Positions 1 to 10,115 of a stretch of 64,000 nucleotides of DNA are shown piece after piece. Both the position numbers and the translations under genes were made by a program. Positions within the stretch are counted from its first letter, which is position 1. Each line of letters begins with the position of its first letter. Under the pieces are notes generated by a model, which was not told the origin of the DNA, did no database searches, and worked only from the letters and a program-made list of their open reading frames with translations. Origin of the DNA: CAYUVA01 sp964448115 [NCBI: uncultured bacterium] (lineage in GTDB: Bacteria; CAYUVA01); assembly GCA_964448115.1 (NCBI GenBank), contig CAYUVA010000001.1, positions 7,966-71,965 of the forward strand. Direction: 5' to 3'.

Positions 1-1
1 G

Positions 2-1072
2 GTCTTGTCGATGCTCATCGCCCTGAATCTGCATCCGTCCATGCTGAATGTGCTCCCGGTTTACCTGGTGATGTTGATCGCGTTCAGCAAAAGGGTGGGA
101 AGAAGATGGGTAATCATGAGCTTGGTGATCGCACTATTTTTACAAGCCGCAATATTTATTCCCGATCTGGTCAACGGTGCTGAAAATACAAAAGCCTTAA
201 TCAGTGGACTATTCGTCAAGGGTGGAGAATTCGTGCCCCGCTGGGAGGGGATCGACTCCATGATGAGATTTCTCAGTGCTGATGGAATCTCCAGCATCAT
301 AGCGGGTAACCAGATGAGTGGATTCTTTTTCTCAAAGGCTTATATCACCCTCTGGAAACTCATCTTTTTACTATCTATTCTGTGGGGGTCATTCGAGGGA
401 TATGCATATCTCAAGTATGGTAAGCAAAGATCCTCGACTGATGAAGACCAACTAGGTAACCAGCTCGGCTTTTTTGTTTTTTTATGGCTGATTGTACCGG
501 TATTCATTAACTGCCTGATCAGGGATTTCGTAGCTCTGCACTATAACCTGCCAGCGATACCGGCAGCTATGCTGCTGATGGGAAGGGCATCTGCTGCGCC
601 AATAAAGGCGCTATCAAATACAAGATACAAGATCATCGGGACCGTAACCGGTGTGATAATCCTTGTCGCTGTAGCTTTGAACGCAATGTTAATAATCGAG
701 TTGGCTCACTTTCTAGATGCCAGCGGTGGAGTTGCCGGCAGCTACTATCGAAATTACGGCACCATTTACAGGCACAAGGCTGATGCAACTAGCTTCATTG
801 TCGAGCTGGCTTGCATGAAAAAAGCGAAAATGATAGTCAGCCATAGCTTCAGGTTTGACTCCCCGCCTAGAAAGGAATATCAATACCTTCTGGATTACTA
901 CCTTGCCAGAAAGGGGGATGATTGCCTGCCTCAAGGTAACCTAAGATTAGGCTTTGTTATCATAAACACCCATTATTCCCAGCTTTCAGAGGCTCAAGAA
1001 ATGCAGTTGTCTGATATTACATGCGCCACCTTCGGACCTGTTCGAGTCTATTATTTCCCCTTGCAGCAGTAG
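2..1072 (+). CDS. Membrane glycosyltransferase-like protein, C-terminal part (5' end outside window)
   Basis: The reading frame is open to the left edge of the window, so this is the 3' part of a longer gene. The visible part has several hydrophobic helices, spaced by short basic loops such as SKRVGRRW, and then a soluble C-terminal segment of about 110 residues. This layout (multi-pass membrane domain, short periplasmic tail) is that of GT39/PMT-like lipid-linked sugar transferases, which move sugars from polyprenyl phosphate to lipids or proteins at the outer face of the inner membrane. The catalytic N-terminal Asp loop is not in the window, so the family is inferred from topology only. About 110 bp separate it from larB. 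Confidence 0.5.
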   Translation, partial: VLSMLIALNLHPSMLNVLPVYLVMLIAFSKRVGRRWVIMSLVIALFLQAAIFIPDLVNGAENTKALISGLFVKGGEFVPRWEGIDSMMRFLSADGISSIIAGNQMSGFFFSKAYITLWKLIFLLSILWGSFEGYAYLKYGKQRSSTDEDQLGNQLGFFVFLWLIVPVFINCLIRDFVALHYNLPAIPAAMLLMGRASAAPIKALSNTRYKIIGTVTGVIILVAVALNAMLIIELAHFLDASGGVAGSYYRNYGTIYRHKADATSFIVELACMKKAKMIVSHSFRFDSPPRKEYQYLLDYYLARKGDDCLPQGNLRLGFVIINTHYSQLSEAQEMQLSDITCATFGPVRVYYFPLQQ

Positions 1073-1183
1073 GCAGCATTAAACATAGATTATTCCTCTT
1101 GCGACTAGTTTTCATCAATCACAGCAGAGATAAAGGCAGCCCTATAGCAAGGTTGTCATCGGATCTATATTTTATTATAATTT

Positions 1184-1948
1184 ATGGATCGGAAAATGGA
1201 CTTGGATGAGCTAAGAAAGCTGCTGCTATCGGTAAAGGACAACACGATAGAAATCGAGGACGCCCTGATGCGTCTCAAGCACCTTCCCTTCGACTATCTC
1301 GGCTATGCACATGTAGATCGACATCGGCTGCTTCGCCATGGCTTCCCAGAGGTGATCTTCGGTGAGGGGAAATCCCCTGAACAGATACTCGGTATCGTAA
1401 AGAGTCTTGAGGTAGATGGAGCTGATATACTGATTACCCGCACTGATACCGAGACATTCACTTTACTTGATGACGGCAAAAGGAAGGCAATTTTCCACGA
1501 GCATGCTCGCTGCGTAGTAGTGAAAAACAAGCCGGAGCAAGAACTGGTCGGCAATATACTGGTCATCACCGCTGGAACCCTGGATATACCAGTAGCCGAG
1601 GAGGCAGCGGTTACCTCGGAGACAATGGGAAACAAGGTGGTGCGTGTCTATGATGTCGGCGTTGCTGGTATCCATCGCATATTGGCGCAGCGAGAGAAAC
1701 TAGAGGCTGCCAACGCTATTATAGTAGTTGCAGGGATGGAGGGAGCATTACCTAGCGTGGTCGGCGGATTGATCGACAAGCCGGTCATTGCAGTGCCGAC
1801 CAGCGTAGGATATGGCATGAGTTTAGGCGGATTGGCTGCTCTTTTAGGGATGCTCAACTCCTGTGCGCCGAATGTCTCGGTGGTCAACATAGACAATGGC
1901 TTCGGCGCAGGTTACATTTGCAGCTTGATAAATAAAAAGGTTTGCTGA
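1184..1948 (+). CDS. larB: LarB, nickel-pincer cofactor biosynthesis (pyridinium-3,5-biscarboxylate mononucleotide synthase)
   Basis: LarB carboxylates and hydrolyses nicotinic acid adenine dinucleotide, the first step to the nickel-pincer nucleotide cofactor of lactate racemase and related LarA enzymes. The LarB hallmarks are all present: an N-terminal helical part with VDRHRLLRHGFPEVIFGEGK (about residues 43-62) and a PurE-like C-terminal half with VVAGMEGALPSVVGG, PVIAVPTSVGYG and NIDNGFGAG. At 254 residues it is of normal length. An alternative in-frame ATG lies 12 bases downstream; neither start has a strong ribosome binding site. larC, larE and larA are not in the window, so the Lar pathway would have to be completed elsewhere. 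Confidence 0.9.
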   Translation: MDRKMDLDELRKLLLSVKDNTIEIEDALMRLKHLPFDYLGYAHVDRHRLLRHGFPEVIFGEGKSPEQILGIVKSLEVDGADILITRTDTETFTLLDDGKRKAIFHEHARCVVVKNKPEQELVGNILVITAGTLDIPVAEEAAVTSETMGNKVVRVYDVGVAGIHRILAQREKLEAANAIIVVAGMEGALPSVVGGLIDKPVIAVPTSVGYGMSLGGLAALLGMLNSCAPNVSVVNIDNGFGAGYICSLINKKVC

Positions 1949-1987
1949 TATACTCGAATGCAAATTCCTTATGGGGAGGAATGCTTA

Positions 1988-3139
1988 ATGAGAAAGCTTA
2001 TATTGATAGTGATGATGATGGCTATCGCCTCGATGTTCTCCAACTGCGTCAGGATAGAGCCTGGAGAGCTGGGCGTAAGGACCAATTATATCTGGGGTGG
2101 AGTACAAGAGAAACCTCTGGCCGAGGGCTACGGATTCTACCTGCCTTGGTTGATGGATATTACAAAGTACAATGTGCAAAAGCGCACCATTCAGATATTA
2201 GAACCAAATCCGGTAGAGGAGCCGCGCAAGGAGGCGACTGGACTAAAAAGGGAGCATATACTATTCCAATCCAAGGATGGACAGAATGTCTGGGCAACGA
2301 TCTCAGTTACATATTATCTCGACCCGGACAAACTCCCCCACCTGCACCGAATATTGGGCAGAGAATACTTCTCGCGCCGGCTCGTTCCCGAGACAATAAA
2401 CACATCCCGCATCGTCCTGGGTACATTCAATGCAGCCGAGCTTTACCAAGGGCTGATGCGCGAAGAGGCACAACAGACCATGGCAAAGAGGCTCAACCAA
2501 TCGCTGAGCCTGGATGGGATCGTTATAGTTAATGTACTCCTCGACGATATCACTTTCACCGATGAATATCAGAATGTCATCGAACAAAAGGAGATCGTGG
2601 CTCAGGAGATCGAGCTTAACAAGAACCGAACCGCCGCTGCCAAGGAGTATGCCAAGAAGCTGGAAGCCGAGGCACAAGGTCGCGCCGCAGCAGTCATAGC
2701 GGAAGCCGAAGGTCGTCGAAAGGCTATGGAGGAAGAAGCTAAGGGTAACCTGGCTTTGGCTAAGGCTGATGCTGATGGTAAAAGGTTCCTGGCAGAGGCG
2801 ATGGGTGGCGGTGAGAATGTGGTCAAGTTCGAGCTGGCAAAGAACCTCTCCGATAAGATCCAGATATGGGGTGTGCCAACCGGCGGGGGAGGAGGCGATG
2901 TCGGATTGCTCGGACTCTATGGATTGCTCGGTCCTGCCAACCAAGCGAGGATTCAGCCTGTTGAGGCGCAGGGAAAAGTGAAGTCAAAAGCTGGAAAGAA
3001 AGAACAGGTTACAAAAAACGATTATCTCAAAGCCCAAGAAAAACAAAAGCCGGACCATAAACCAGATGCAAAGGAAGAAAAAGCACCACCAATCCAAGAG
3101 CTGCAAAAGGAACCTGAGCCTTCAGAAGGTGCATATTGA
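1988..3139 (+). CDS. SPFH/prohibitin-domain membrane-anchored protein
   Basis: A hydrophobic N-terminus (MRKLILIVMMMAIASMF) is followed by an SPFH (stomatin/prohibitin/flotillin) domain, a long Ala/Glu/Lys-rich helical stretch of the kind that forms the prohibitin coiled coil, a Gly-rich patch (GGGGGDVG) and a highly charged Lys/Glu/Pro tail. The family forms ring-like membrane microdomain scaffolds often linked to proteases. I chose the ATG at 1988 because GGGGAGGA lies just before it; a frame-compatible ATG at 1958 has no such site. SNC near residue 20 is not a good lipobox, so an uncleaved anchor is more likely. It lies 3 bp before the YjbQ-family gene and probably shares its transcript. 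Confidence 0.8.
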   Translation: MRKLILIVMMMAIASMFSNCVRIEPGELGVRTNYIWGGVQEKPLAEGYGFYLPWLMDITKYNVQKRTIQILEPNPVEEPRKEATGLKREHILFQSKDGQNVWATISVTYYLDPDKLPHLHRILGREYFSRRLVPETINTSRIVLGTFNAAELYQGLMREEAQQTMAKRLNQSLSLDGIVIVNVLLDDITFTDEYQNVIEQKEIVAQEIELNKNRTAAAKEYAKKLEAEAQGRAAAVIAEAEGRRKAMEEEAKGNLALAKADADGKRFLAEAMGGGENVVKFELAKNLSDKIQIWGVPTGGGGGDVGLLGLYGLLGPANQARIQPVEAQGKVKSKAGKKEQVTKNDYLKAQEKQKPDHKPDAKEEKAPPIQELQKEPEPSEGAY

Positions 3140-3142
3140 TAT

Positions 3143-3559
3143 ATGACTAGCTTCTTCGAGACCTTCAATATCAACAGTCGAGGCTTCTGTGATATCAAGG
3201 ATATAACCCCTCGGATACAGGAGATCGTGCGTAGATCGGGCATTGAAAATGGCACCGTCTGCGTATCCATAGCCGGCAGCACAGCCTCGATAACCACCAT
3301 CGAGTATGAGTCTGGGGTGCTCAAGGATCTGCGTGATGCCATCCAGCGCATGGCTCCGGAAAACATCCCTTATGCACACGATGCGAGGTGGCATGATGGC
3401 AATGGCTTCTCTCATGTGCGCGCTGCCTTGCTCGGTCCCTCGCAGACCTTCCCGGTGGTGCAGGGTAAGGTGCTTCTCGGCACCTGGCAGCAGATCGTCC
3501 TATGCGATTTCGACAACAATCCCCGCAATCGCAGAATCAATGTGATGGTTGTCGGGTAA
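3143..3559 (+). CDS. YjbQ / UPF0047 family protein
   Basis: The 138-residue length and the C-terminal motifs [20 protein letters not shown] and [12 protein letters not shown] are typical of the UPF0047 (YjbQ) family, small trimeric proteins with a conserved His/Asp/Glu site. Some members have weak thiamine-phosphate synthase activity, but the physiological role is not settled. It follows the SPFH gene after 3 bp, so co-transcription is likely. It is the last gene before the defence cassette. Confidence 0.88.
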   Translation: MTSFFETFNINSRGFCDIKDITPRIQEIVRRSGIENGTVCVSIAGSTASITTIEYESGVLKDLRDAIQRMAPENIPYAHDARWHDGNGFSHVRAALLGPSQTFPVVQGKVLLGTWQQIVLCDFDNNPRNRRINVMVVG

Positions 3560-3573
3560 GGCATTCCAACTAA

Positions 3574-3599
3574 TAGGGGTGAGGCGGCGGCTCGCCCTA
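3574..3599 (+). terminator. Possible terminator hairpin after the YjbQ-family gene
   Basis: TAGGGGTGAG pairs with CTCGCCCTA around a 7-nt GC-rich loop, with one bulged G and one G-T pair. No U-run follows, so intrinsic termination is uncertain. It sits just after the stop codon at 3559. The remaining bases to the helicase start are AT-rich and hold no visible gene. Confidence 0.3.
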
Positions 3600-3792
3600 T
3601 ATAGAAGTTCAGGTAGCTTGTTTTTGCTGTAGTGATAATGTGCACATTTTAATAATAGTAAAATCATATTTTTCAATAAGTTACAGCCATCAACTGCCAA
3701 GCTCGGAAAAATCAACCTGAAGATCTGTTATGCTACTTTACTATATCGGCGAGAAATAATATGTTGTATGTAAAAAATAAAGCGTAAGGTGA

Positions 3793-6700
3793 ATGATGGC
3801 TAAACTAGAAGATCTAACCATTGGAACCCAAGTCGATGGCATAATACCTAATTTAAGCGTAAATATCATCGCCATAAAATGGCACGGATCAGACTGCATC
3901 GAACTGACCTATAAAGAACCAAACGGTAGTTTGGGTGATCGACTCATCTTCCGCGACCAGGAGTGTGAACTTGAAATAAGGTCGGTTTCAACGCCCTGGA
4001 GTTTCAATGCAGATAGTAAATTGTTCCGCTTGATAAGTGAAGCTTATCGCATTCGTCTGGCACACCTGTTCGATCCCCATCTAGCGATCCATACATCATT
4101 GATAACTCCCTTGCCGCACCAGATAACCGCGGTCTATGATTCCATGCTGCCTCGCCAACCTTTAAGATTCCTTCTAGCTGATGACCCTGGAGCAGGCAAG
4201 ACTATCATGGCTGGATTGCTAATACGGGAATTGATCATCCGTGGCGATGTCGAGAGATGTCTTGTGGTCTGTCCAGGCAACCTCGTGGAGCAATGGCAGG
4301 ACGAGATGGAAATGAAATTCCATCTGCCTTTTGAGATCTTGACCAACGAAAAGCTCGAGGCTGCATCCGGCAACTGGTTTATGAATAACGATCTTGCCAT
4401 TGCAAGGCTTGATAAACTGAGCCGAGATCAAAAGGTTCAGGAACTCCTCGAACAGACCGACTGGGACCTTATAATCTGCGATGAAGCGCATAAAATGTCC
4501 GCAACTTACTTTGGGGGAGAGGTAAAATACACCAAGAGATACCACCTTGGGCAGCTCTTATCTGGACTGACCAGGCATTTCCTCTTGATGACCGCCACTC
4601 CCCACAATGGTCGGGATGAAGATTTCCAGCTTTTTATGGCTCTGCTCGATGGCGATAGATTTGAAGGACGCTTCAGGGACGGCGTCCACACGGTCGATGT
4701 TTCCGACCTGATGCGCAGAATGACCAAGGAAGAACTGTTGAAATTTGACGGGCGTCCTTTATTCCCGGAAAGGATTGCCAATACGGTAAAATACGACCTG
4801 TCGGAGCTTGAAGCCATACTTTATAAAGAAGTAACCGACTATGTCAGGGAAGAGTTTAACCGTGCGGATAATATCGAAACTAAGCATCGCGGAACCGTAG
4901 GCTTCGCCCTGACCATACTACAAAGACGATTAGCCTCTTCACCAGAAGCTATCTATCAATCACTGTCTCGACGAAGAAAACGCCTTGAAGCAAGACTCAG
5001 GGAAGAAAAATTGAACAAAAGAGGAGCTGAATATCAAATCGAATACAGATCCAGCCTTGTTCCTCTATCTGAAGAAGATCTCGAACAAATGGAAGATCTG
5101 CCCGAAACAGAGATGGAGCAAACAGAGGAGAAGATCTTCGACCAGGCTACCGCTGCACGCACTATCGCAGAGCTGGAAGCCGAGATAGATACTCTGCGCC
5201 GTCTCGAACAGCTTGCTACACAAGTGGTGCAAAGCGGCACAGATACTAAATGGGAGCAATTAAGAGAACTGCTCCAAGATAAGACAATGTTCAATAAAAA
5301 TGGGCATAGAAAAAAACTGGTTATCTTCTCGGAGCATAAAGACACCGTCTTTTACCTGGCGGATAGAATTCGGGATTTCTTTGGAAGAGAAGATAACCTG
5401 GTCATCATACACGGCAGCATGGGACGAGAGGAAAGGAAAAAAGCCCAAGAGCTGTTTACTCAGGATGCTTCAGTCCAAATACTGGTGGCTACCGACGCAG
5501 CAGGCGAGGGAATAAACCTACAGCGCGCTAACCTGATGATAAATTATGACCTGCCATGGAACCCGAACCGAATTGAACAAAGATTCGGTAGAATACACCG
5601 CATTGGACAAAGCGAGGTCTGCCACCTCTGGAACCTGGTCGCATCGGAGACCAGAGAGGGCGATGTCTATCTAAGACTGCTGGAAAAACTGGAGATTGAA
5701 AGAGATGCTTTAGGCGGAAAAGTCTTCGATGTGCTAGGGCGTGTCTTTGAGGGAACCGAGCTACGCAAATTGCTTATTGAGGCGATCAGATACGGGGATT
5801 CCCCTGAAACCAGAGCAAAATTGTTGCAGGTGATCGATGATGAATGGGACCATGTGAAACAGCTCATGGAAGAAAGCTCCCTATCACACGACAAACTAAG
5901 TTATGCAAATATTAAAGCCATAAAACAGGAGATGGAGCGCATCGAAGCACGAAAACTGCAACCACATTTCATTTCATCATTCTTCAAACAGGCTTTTAGC
6001 CTTCTCGGCGGAAGCATGATTGAAAAAGAAACCAATCGCTACCAGATCAACCATGTCCCATCTATAATACGAAACAGAGACCGGCAGCTCGGCAATAGGG
6101 AGCCGATATTGACCAGGTATGAGAGGGTAACCTTTGAGAAAGACCTGATAAATGTTCCAGGTAAACCGCTGGCTAGCTACATCTGCCCCGGAAGACCACT
6201 ACTGGATGTGGTTATAGATATAATACTTGAGAGATATCGAGGATTGCTTAAGCAAGGTGCCGTGCTGATCGACCCTGAAAACAACTCGGAAAAACCCCGA
6301 CTCCTTTTCTTTATAGAACATTCCATAAAAGATGCCAGGAAAAATAGGGACGGAAGCAACCGAGTCATATCCAAGGAAATACAGTTCGTGGAAATAGACC
6401 GAGATGGAAATACTCAATTCGCTGGTTATGCGCCTCATCTCGATTATCAGCCGATAGCACAGGACGAGCTAAATTACATACAACCGCTGCTTGAACAGGA
6501 TTGGTTGAGAAAAGACCTCGAAAAGATGGTTATGGAGTATGCAATAAAAAACCTTGTTCCAAGACATCTAGAGATGATAAGAAAACAGCGCGAATACCTA
6601 ATCGAAAAAACATTAAATGCGGTTCATGAACGCCTAGTTTCTGAGATTACCTACTGGGACCATCGAGCACAAGACCTAAAAGCTCAGGAGGAAGCCGGCA

Positions 6701-7287
6701 GGCAACCAAGAATGAACTGGCAGAAAGCACAGCAGAGAGCTGACACACTCCGTGAAAGGCTCGAAAAAAGAATCGAAGAGCTAAAGCTCGAGAAAAACAT
6801 CTTTCCCGCCCCGCCAATCTGCACCGCAGGCGCACTGATCGTGCCCAAAGCAATGTTGATGAAATTAAAAGGAGAACCTAAAGGAGAGATACATTATGCG
6901 ATCAAAGACACCAAGACATCGGAGCTTATCGCAATGAAGGCGGTCATGGAAATCGAGAAACAACTCGGATACTCACCAAAAGATGTTAGCCATCTACGAA
7001 ATATCGGGTACGATATCGAATCAAAGACCAGAGATGGAAAGCTAAGGTTCATAGAGGTTAAAGCTAGAGTTGAAGGTGCAAATACAATCTCCGTATCCAG
7101 AAACGAGATAATGGCTGCACTCAATAAACCGGACGCTTTCATCCTCGCAATCGTGCTTATAAAACAAAATGGGGCGCAAGATGTGATCTATGTACGACAA
7201 CCGTTTGAGCGTGAACCGGATTTCGCCGTTACAAGCATCAACTACAATCTCAATGAACTATTGGCAAAAGGAACGAAACCATGTTAA
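3793..7287 (+). CDS. SNF2-type superfamily 2 helicase with C-terminal DUF3883 (defence cassette component)
   Basis: This 1164-residue protein is a DNA-dependent ATPase of superfamily 2. Visible motifs are Walker A DPGAGKT (131-137), DEAH (230-233), motif III TATPHN, and motifs V/VI with ATDAAGEGINLQ and QRFGRIHRIGQ. A long charged linker (EEDLEQMEDLPETEMEQTEE) splits the two RecA lobes. The C-terminus is a DUF3883 domain whose D1074...E1088-V-K1090 fits a PD-(D/E)XK nuclease core. ATG at 3796 has better spacing to AAGGTG than ATG at 3793. It is followed after 47 bp by a DUF1156 methylase and then a DUF499 ATPase, the composition described for helicase-methylase-ATPase (Hma) defence systems. 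It probably translocates on DNA and couples target sensing to cleavage or blocking; that role is inferred. Confidence 0.85.
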   Translation: MMAKLEDLTIGTQVDGIIPNLSVNIIAIKWHGSDCIELTYKEPNGSLGDRLIFRDQECELEIRSVSTPWSFNADSKLFRLISEAYRIRLAHLFDPHLAIHTSLITPLPHQITAVYDSMLPRQPLRFLLADDPGAGKTIMAGLLIRELIIRGDVERCLVVCPGNLVEQWQDEMEMKFHLPFEILTNEKLEAASGNWFMNNDLAIARLDKLSRDQKVQELLEQTDWDLIICDEAHKMSATYFGGEVKYTKRYHLGQLLSGLTRHFLLMTATPHNGRDEDFQLFMALLDGDRFEGRFRDGVHTVDVSDLMRRMTKEELLKFDGRPLFPERIANTVKYDLSELEAILYKEVTDYVREEFNRADNIETKHRGTVGFALTILQRRLASSPEAIYQSLSRRRKRLEARLREEKLNKRGAEYQIEYRSSLVPLSEEDLEQMEDLPETEMEQTEEKIFDQATAARTIAELEAEIDTLRRLEQLATQVVQSGTDTKWEQLRELLQDKTMFNKNGHRKKLVIFSEHKDTVFYLADRIRDFFGREDNLVIIHGSMGREERKKAQELFTQDASVQILVATDAAGEGINLQRANLMINYDLPWNPNRIEQRFGRIHRIGQSEVCHLWNLVASETREGDVYLRLLEKLEIERDALGGKVFDVLGRVFEGTELRKLLIEAIRYGDSPETRAKLLQVIDDEWDHVKQLMEESSLSHDKLSYANIKAIKQEMERIEARKLQPHFISSFFKQAFSLLGGSMIEKETNRYQINHVPSIIRNRDRQLGNREPILTRYERVTFEKDLINVPGKPLASYICPGRPLLDVVIDIILERYRGLLKQGAVLIDPENNSEKPRLLFFIEHSIKDARKNRDGSNRVISKEIQFVEIDRDGNTQFAGYAPHLDYQPIAQDELNYIQPLLEQDWLRKDLEKMVMEYAIKNLVPRHLEMIRKQREYLIEKTLNAVHERLVSEITYWDHRAQDLKAQEEAGRQPRMNWQKAQQRADTLRERLEKRIEELKLEKNIFPAPPICTAGALIVPKAMLMKLKGEPKGEIHYAIKDTKTSELIAMKAVMEIEKQLGYSPKDVSHLRNIGYDIESKTRDGKLRFIEVKARVEGANTISVSRNEIMAALNKPDAFILAIVLIKQNGAQDVIYVRQPFEREPDFAVTSINYNLNELLAKGTKPC

Positions 7288-7334
7288 GATTAAAGCCGTT
7301 TCCTGGCTATTGAATGGAGAGCCGGAGTAATAAA

Positions 7335-10103
7335 ATGAAACAGTACAAGAAGAAACTCATAGAGGTCGCATTACCTCTCGAAGACATAAACCGAGAATCC
7401 GCACGAGAAAAATCTATCCGACACGGACATCCCTCAACCCTGCATCTCTGGTGGGCGAGACGACCATTGGCTGCCTGCCGGGCTGTCTTGTTCGCCCAGT
7501 TGGTCGATGACCCCTCGGCGCACCCGGACAAGTATCCCACCGAGGAAGCGCAAAACGAGGAGCGCGAGAAGTTGTTCGATATTATCAGGCGATTAGTGGT
7601 ATGGGAGAACATAAACGACGAGAATGTCCTTAATGAAGCCAGGCAGAAGATACTGGAATCGACCGACGGCGATCCCCCGCCGGTTTACGACCCCTTCTGT
7701 GGCGGAGGATCCATACCACTCGAAGCGCAAAGGCTCGGACTAAAGGCTTATGCCAGCGACCTTAATCCAGTAGCCGTGTTGATTACCAAGGCTCTAATCG
7801 AGATCCCTCCCAAGTTCGCCGACCGACCACCGGTAAATCCCGAGGCTACACGAAAATCTATGAACACTTACTCAGGAGCACAGGGGCTGGCTGAGGATGT
7901 TCGCTACTACGGCAAATGGATGCGAGACCAGGCGGAAAAGCGCATCGGACACCTCTATCCAAAGGTAAAATTATCAAACGGCAGGGAAGCTACCGTAATA
8001 GCATGGTTATGGGCTAGAACCGTAAAGTGTCCCAACCCGGCTTGTGGCGCAATGATGCCTTTAGCAAGTAAATTCTGGCTTTCCAAGAAGAAAAACAGGA
8101 AAGCCTGGGTGGAGCCTATAATCGAGCCTGGAAACCCGCCAAAGGTAAGATTCGAGGTCAGAACCGGCAACGGAGAACCGATGGAGCCACCGAAAGTAGG
8201 AAGAGGTGCAAAATTCAAGTGTCTATGTTGTGGACATGCAACCACAGACAAATATATTAAAAAGGAAGGAATAGAAAAAAGATTAAATTCACAGCTAATA
8301 GCGATAGTTGCAGAAGGTGATAAAGGAAGAGTTTATTTACCCCCAAATAAATATCATAATGATATTGCAAAAAATGTAGAACCTTCATGGTTTCCTGAGG
8401 AAGAATTACCATATGAACCACGTGCAATCTGGTGCACATTATATGGTTTAAGACAATATAAAGATCTTTTCACTCCTCGGCAGCTTGTAGCGTTGACTAC
8501 CTTTAGCGACCTGGTCAAGGAAGCACGGGAGAAGGTCTTGGAGGATGCAATAAAAGCGGGGATGCCTGGAGACTGCAAGGGTATCGCCTCCGGTGGCACC
8601 GGCGCCCAGGCTTACGCCGACGCCATAGCAACCTATTTAGCATTCGCAGTGGATAAGGGAGCGGACTTCTGGTCAGTAATTTGTAGTTGGAGTACTAACC
8701 GCTATACTATTAAAAATACATTTGCCCTTCAAGCTATTCCTATGGTTTGGGATTATGCAGAAAGCAATCCATTTAGCAATTCAACAGGGAGTATTAATAG
8801 CTTTTTTCTTTATATTCCTTTAGTTGTTCAAAATATAAATATCAATTCCCAAAGACTATCTTATTCAGATATTAATGATATCTCAACCAAAGCTATTGAA
8901 AAGAATGTTATTTTTTCAACAGATCCGCCTTATTATGACAATATCGGCTATGCCGACTTATCGGATTATTTTTATATATGGTTACGAAAATCATTACTTG
9001 AGATATATCCTGAACTATTTAATACCATGATGACCCCAAAGGCATCGGAATTGGTCGCCACACCTTACAGGTTTGAGGGAAACAAAGATAAAGCCAAAAT
9101 ATTCTTTGAAAATGGACTAAGAAAGTTTTTCAAAATTATTTATGATAATCATTGTCTAGATTATCCCGCGACGATTTATTATGCTTTTAAGCAGGCAGAA
9201 ATAGAAAAAGACGGTCATATCGCTTCCACTGGCTGGGAAACCATGTTGGAAGGATTGATCAGCACTGGTTTTTCTATTACTGGGACTTGGCCTATGAGAA
9301 CAGAAAGACCTACTGGTATGAAATTTAATGTTAACGCCCTTGCATCCTCCATTGTCATTGTTTGTCGTCATCGGTCCAAGGATGCCCCTATGGCGACTCG
9401 TCGTGAGTTTTTATCCGCCTTGAAGGCTGAATTGCCCCCTGCGCTTAGAATGCTGCAATTGGGCAACATAGCCCCGGTCGATCTTGCTCAGGCAGCGATC
9501 GGACCGGGCATGTCGATATATAGCCGTTATAGCAAGATTCTGGAGAGCGACGGCACTGCAATGACGGTTCGCACCGCCTTGCAGCTCATCAACCAGGCTC
9601 TTGATGAATTCCTCGCCGAGCAGGAGGGGGAATACGATTCCGACACGCGGTGGGCGCTCGCCTGGTTCGGGCAATTCGGGGTCAATGAAGCTGAATATGG
9701 GGTCGCAGAGACGCTGGCAAAAGCAAAAAACACATCGGTGCAGGGACTTGTGGATGCTGGCATCCTTGAAGCCAAAGCGGGTAAGGTTCGCCTGCTAATG
9801 CGGGAGGAAATGGCTGCGGGTTGGGATCCGGAGAAAGATAAGCGCTTCACCATCTGGGAGGCAGTGCAGTACTTGATTATAGCCCTGGATAAACATGGCG
9901 AGGAAGGAGCGGCGAGGTTACTGAAGAAGCTGGGCGGTGAGGGGGATTCTGCAAGGGATCTTTCTTATCGCTTGTATATCATCTGCGAGCGTAAGAAATG
10001 GGCACAGGAAGCGTTGGCATATAACAGCTTAGTGGTTGCCTGGCCATCTATATCGAGCATAGCCAGCAGGAAGACCTACGGCGAACCGATAAGATTGGAA
10101 TAA
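7335..10103 (+). CDS. DUF1156-type adenine-specific DNA methyltransferase (defence cassette component)
   Basis: This is a large SAM-dependent DNA methylase. The SAM-binding motif DPFCGGGSIPLEAQRLG begins at D119 and the amino-methylase motif IV DPPY is at 530-533, about 410 residues later. Between them sit a Cys4-like zinc ribbon (CPNPACG ... CLCCG) and probable target-recognition sequence. The late motif NVNALASSIVIVCR is also typical of DUF1156 enzymes. I start at 7335 because CGGAG lies upstream; an in-frame ATG at 7314 is less well placed. It presumably marks host DNA so that the helicase/ATPase partners attack only unmarked DNA. Base composition is uneven: about 8240-8480 and 8670-9200 are strongly AT-rich, with GC-rich coding sequence between and around them. 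Confidence 0.88.
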   Translation: MKQYKKKLIEVALPLEDINRESAREKSIRHGHPSTLHLWWARRPLAACRAVLFAQLVDDPSAHPDKYPTEEAQNEEREKLFDIIRRLVVWENINDENVLNEARQKILESTDGDPPPVYDPFCGGGSIPLEAQRLGLKAYASDLNPVAVLITKALIEIPPKFADRPPVNPEATRKSMNTYSGAQGLAEDVRYYGKWMRDQAEKRIGHLYPKVKLSNGREATVIAWLWARTVKCPNPACGAMMPLASKFWLSKKKNRKAWVEPIIEPGNPPKVRFEVRTGNGEPMEPPKVGRGAKFKCLCCGHATTDKYIKKEGIEKRLNSQLIAIVAEGDKGRVYLPPNKYHNDIAKNVEPSWFPEEELPYEPRAIWCTLYGLRQYKDLFTPRQLVALTTFSDLVKEAREKVLEDAIKAGMPGDCKGIASGGTGAQAYADAIATYLAFAVDKGADFWSVICSWSTNRYTIKNTFALQAIPMVWDYAESNPFSNSTGSINSFFLYIPLVVQNININSQRLSYSDINDISTKAIEKNVIFSTDPPYYDNIGYADLSDYFYIWLRKSLLEIYPELFNTMMTPKASELVATPYRFEGNKDKAKIFFENGLRKFFKIIYDNHCLDYPATIYYAFKQAEIEKDGHIASTGWETMLEGLISTGFSITGTWPMRTERPTGMKFNVNALASSIVIVCRHRSKDAPMATRREFLSALKAELPPALRMLQLGNIAPVDLAQAAIGPGMSIYSRYSKILESDGTAMTVRTALQLINQALDEFLAEQEGEYDSDTRWALAWFGQFGVNEAEYGVAETLAKAKNTSVQGLVDAGILEAKAGKVRLLMREEMAAGWDPEKDKRFTIWEAVQYLIIALDKHGEEGAARLLKKLGGEGDSARDLSYRLYIICERKKWAQEALAYNSLVVAWPSISSIASRKTYGEPIRLE

Positions 10104-10115
10104 ACGGAGGGTGAT

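Noticed and set aside
2303-2944. Long minus-strand frame opposite the SPFH gene
   Set aside because: It is a shadow; the plus strand carries the SPFH domain and a ribosome binding site.
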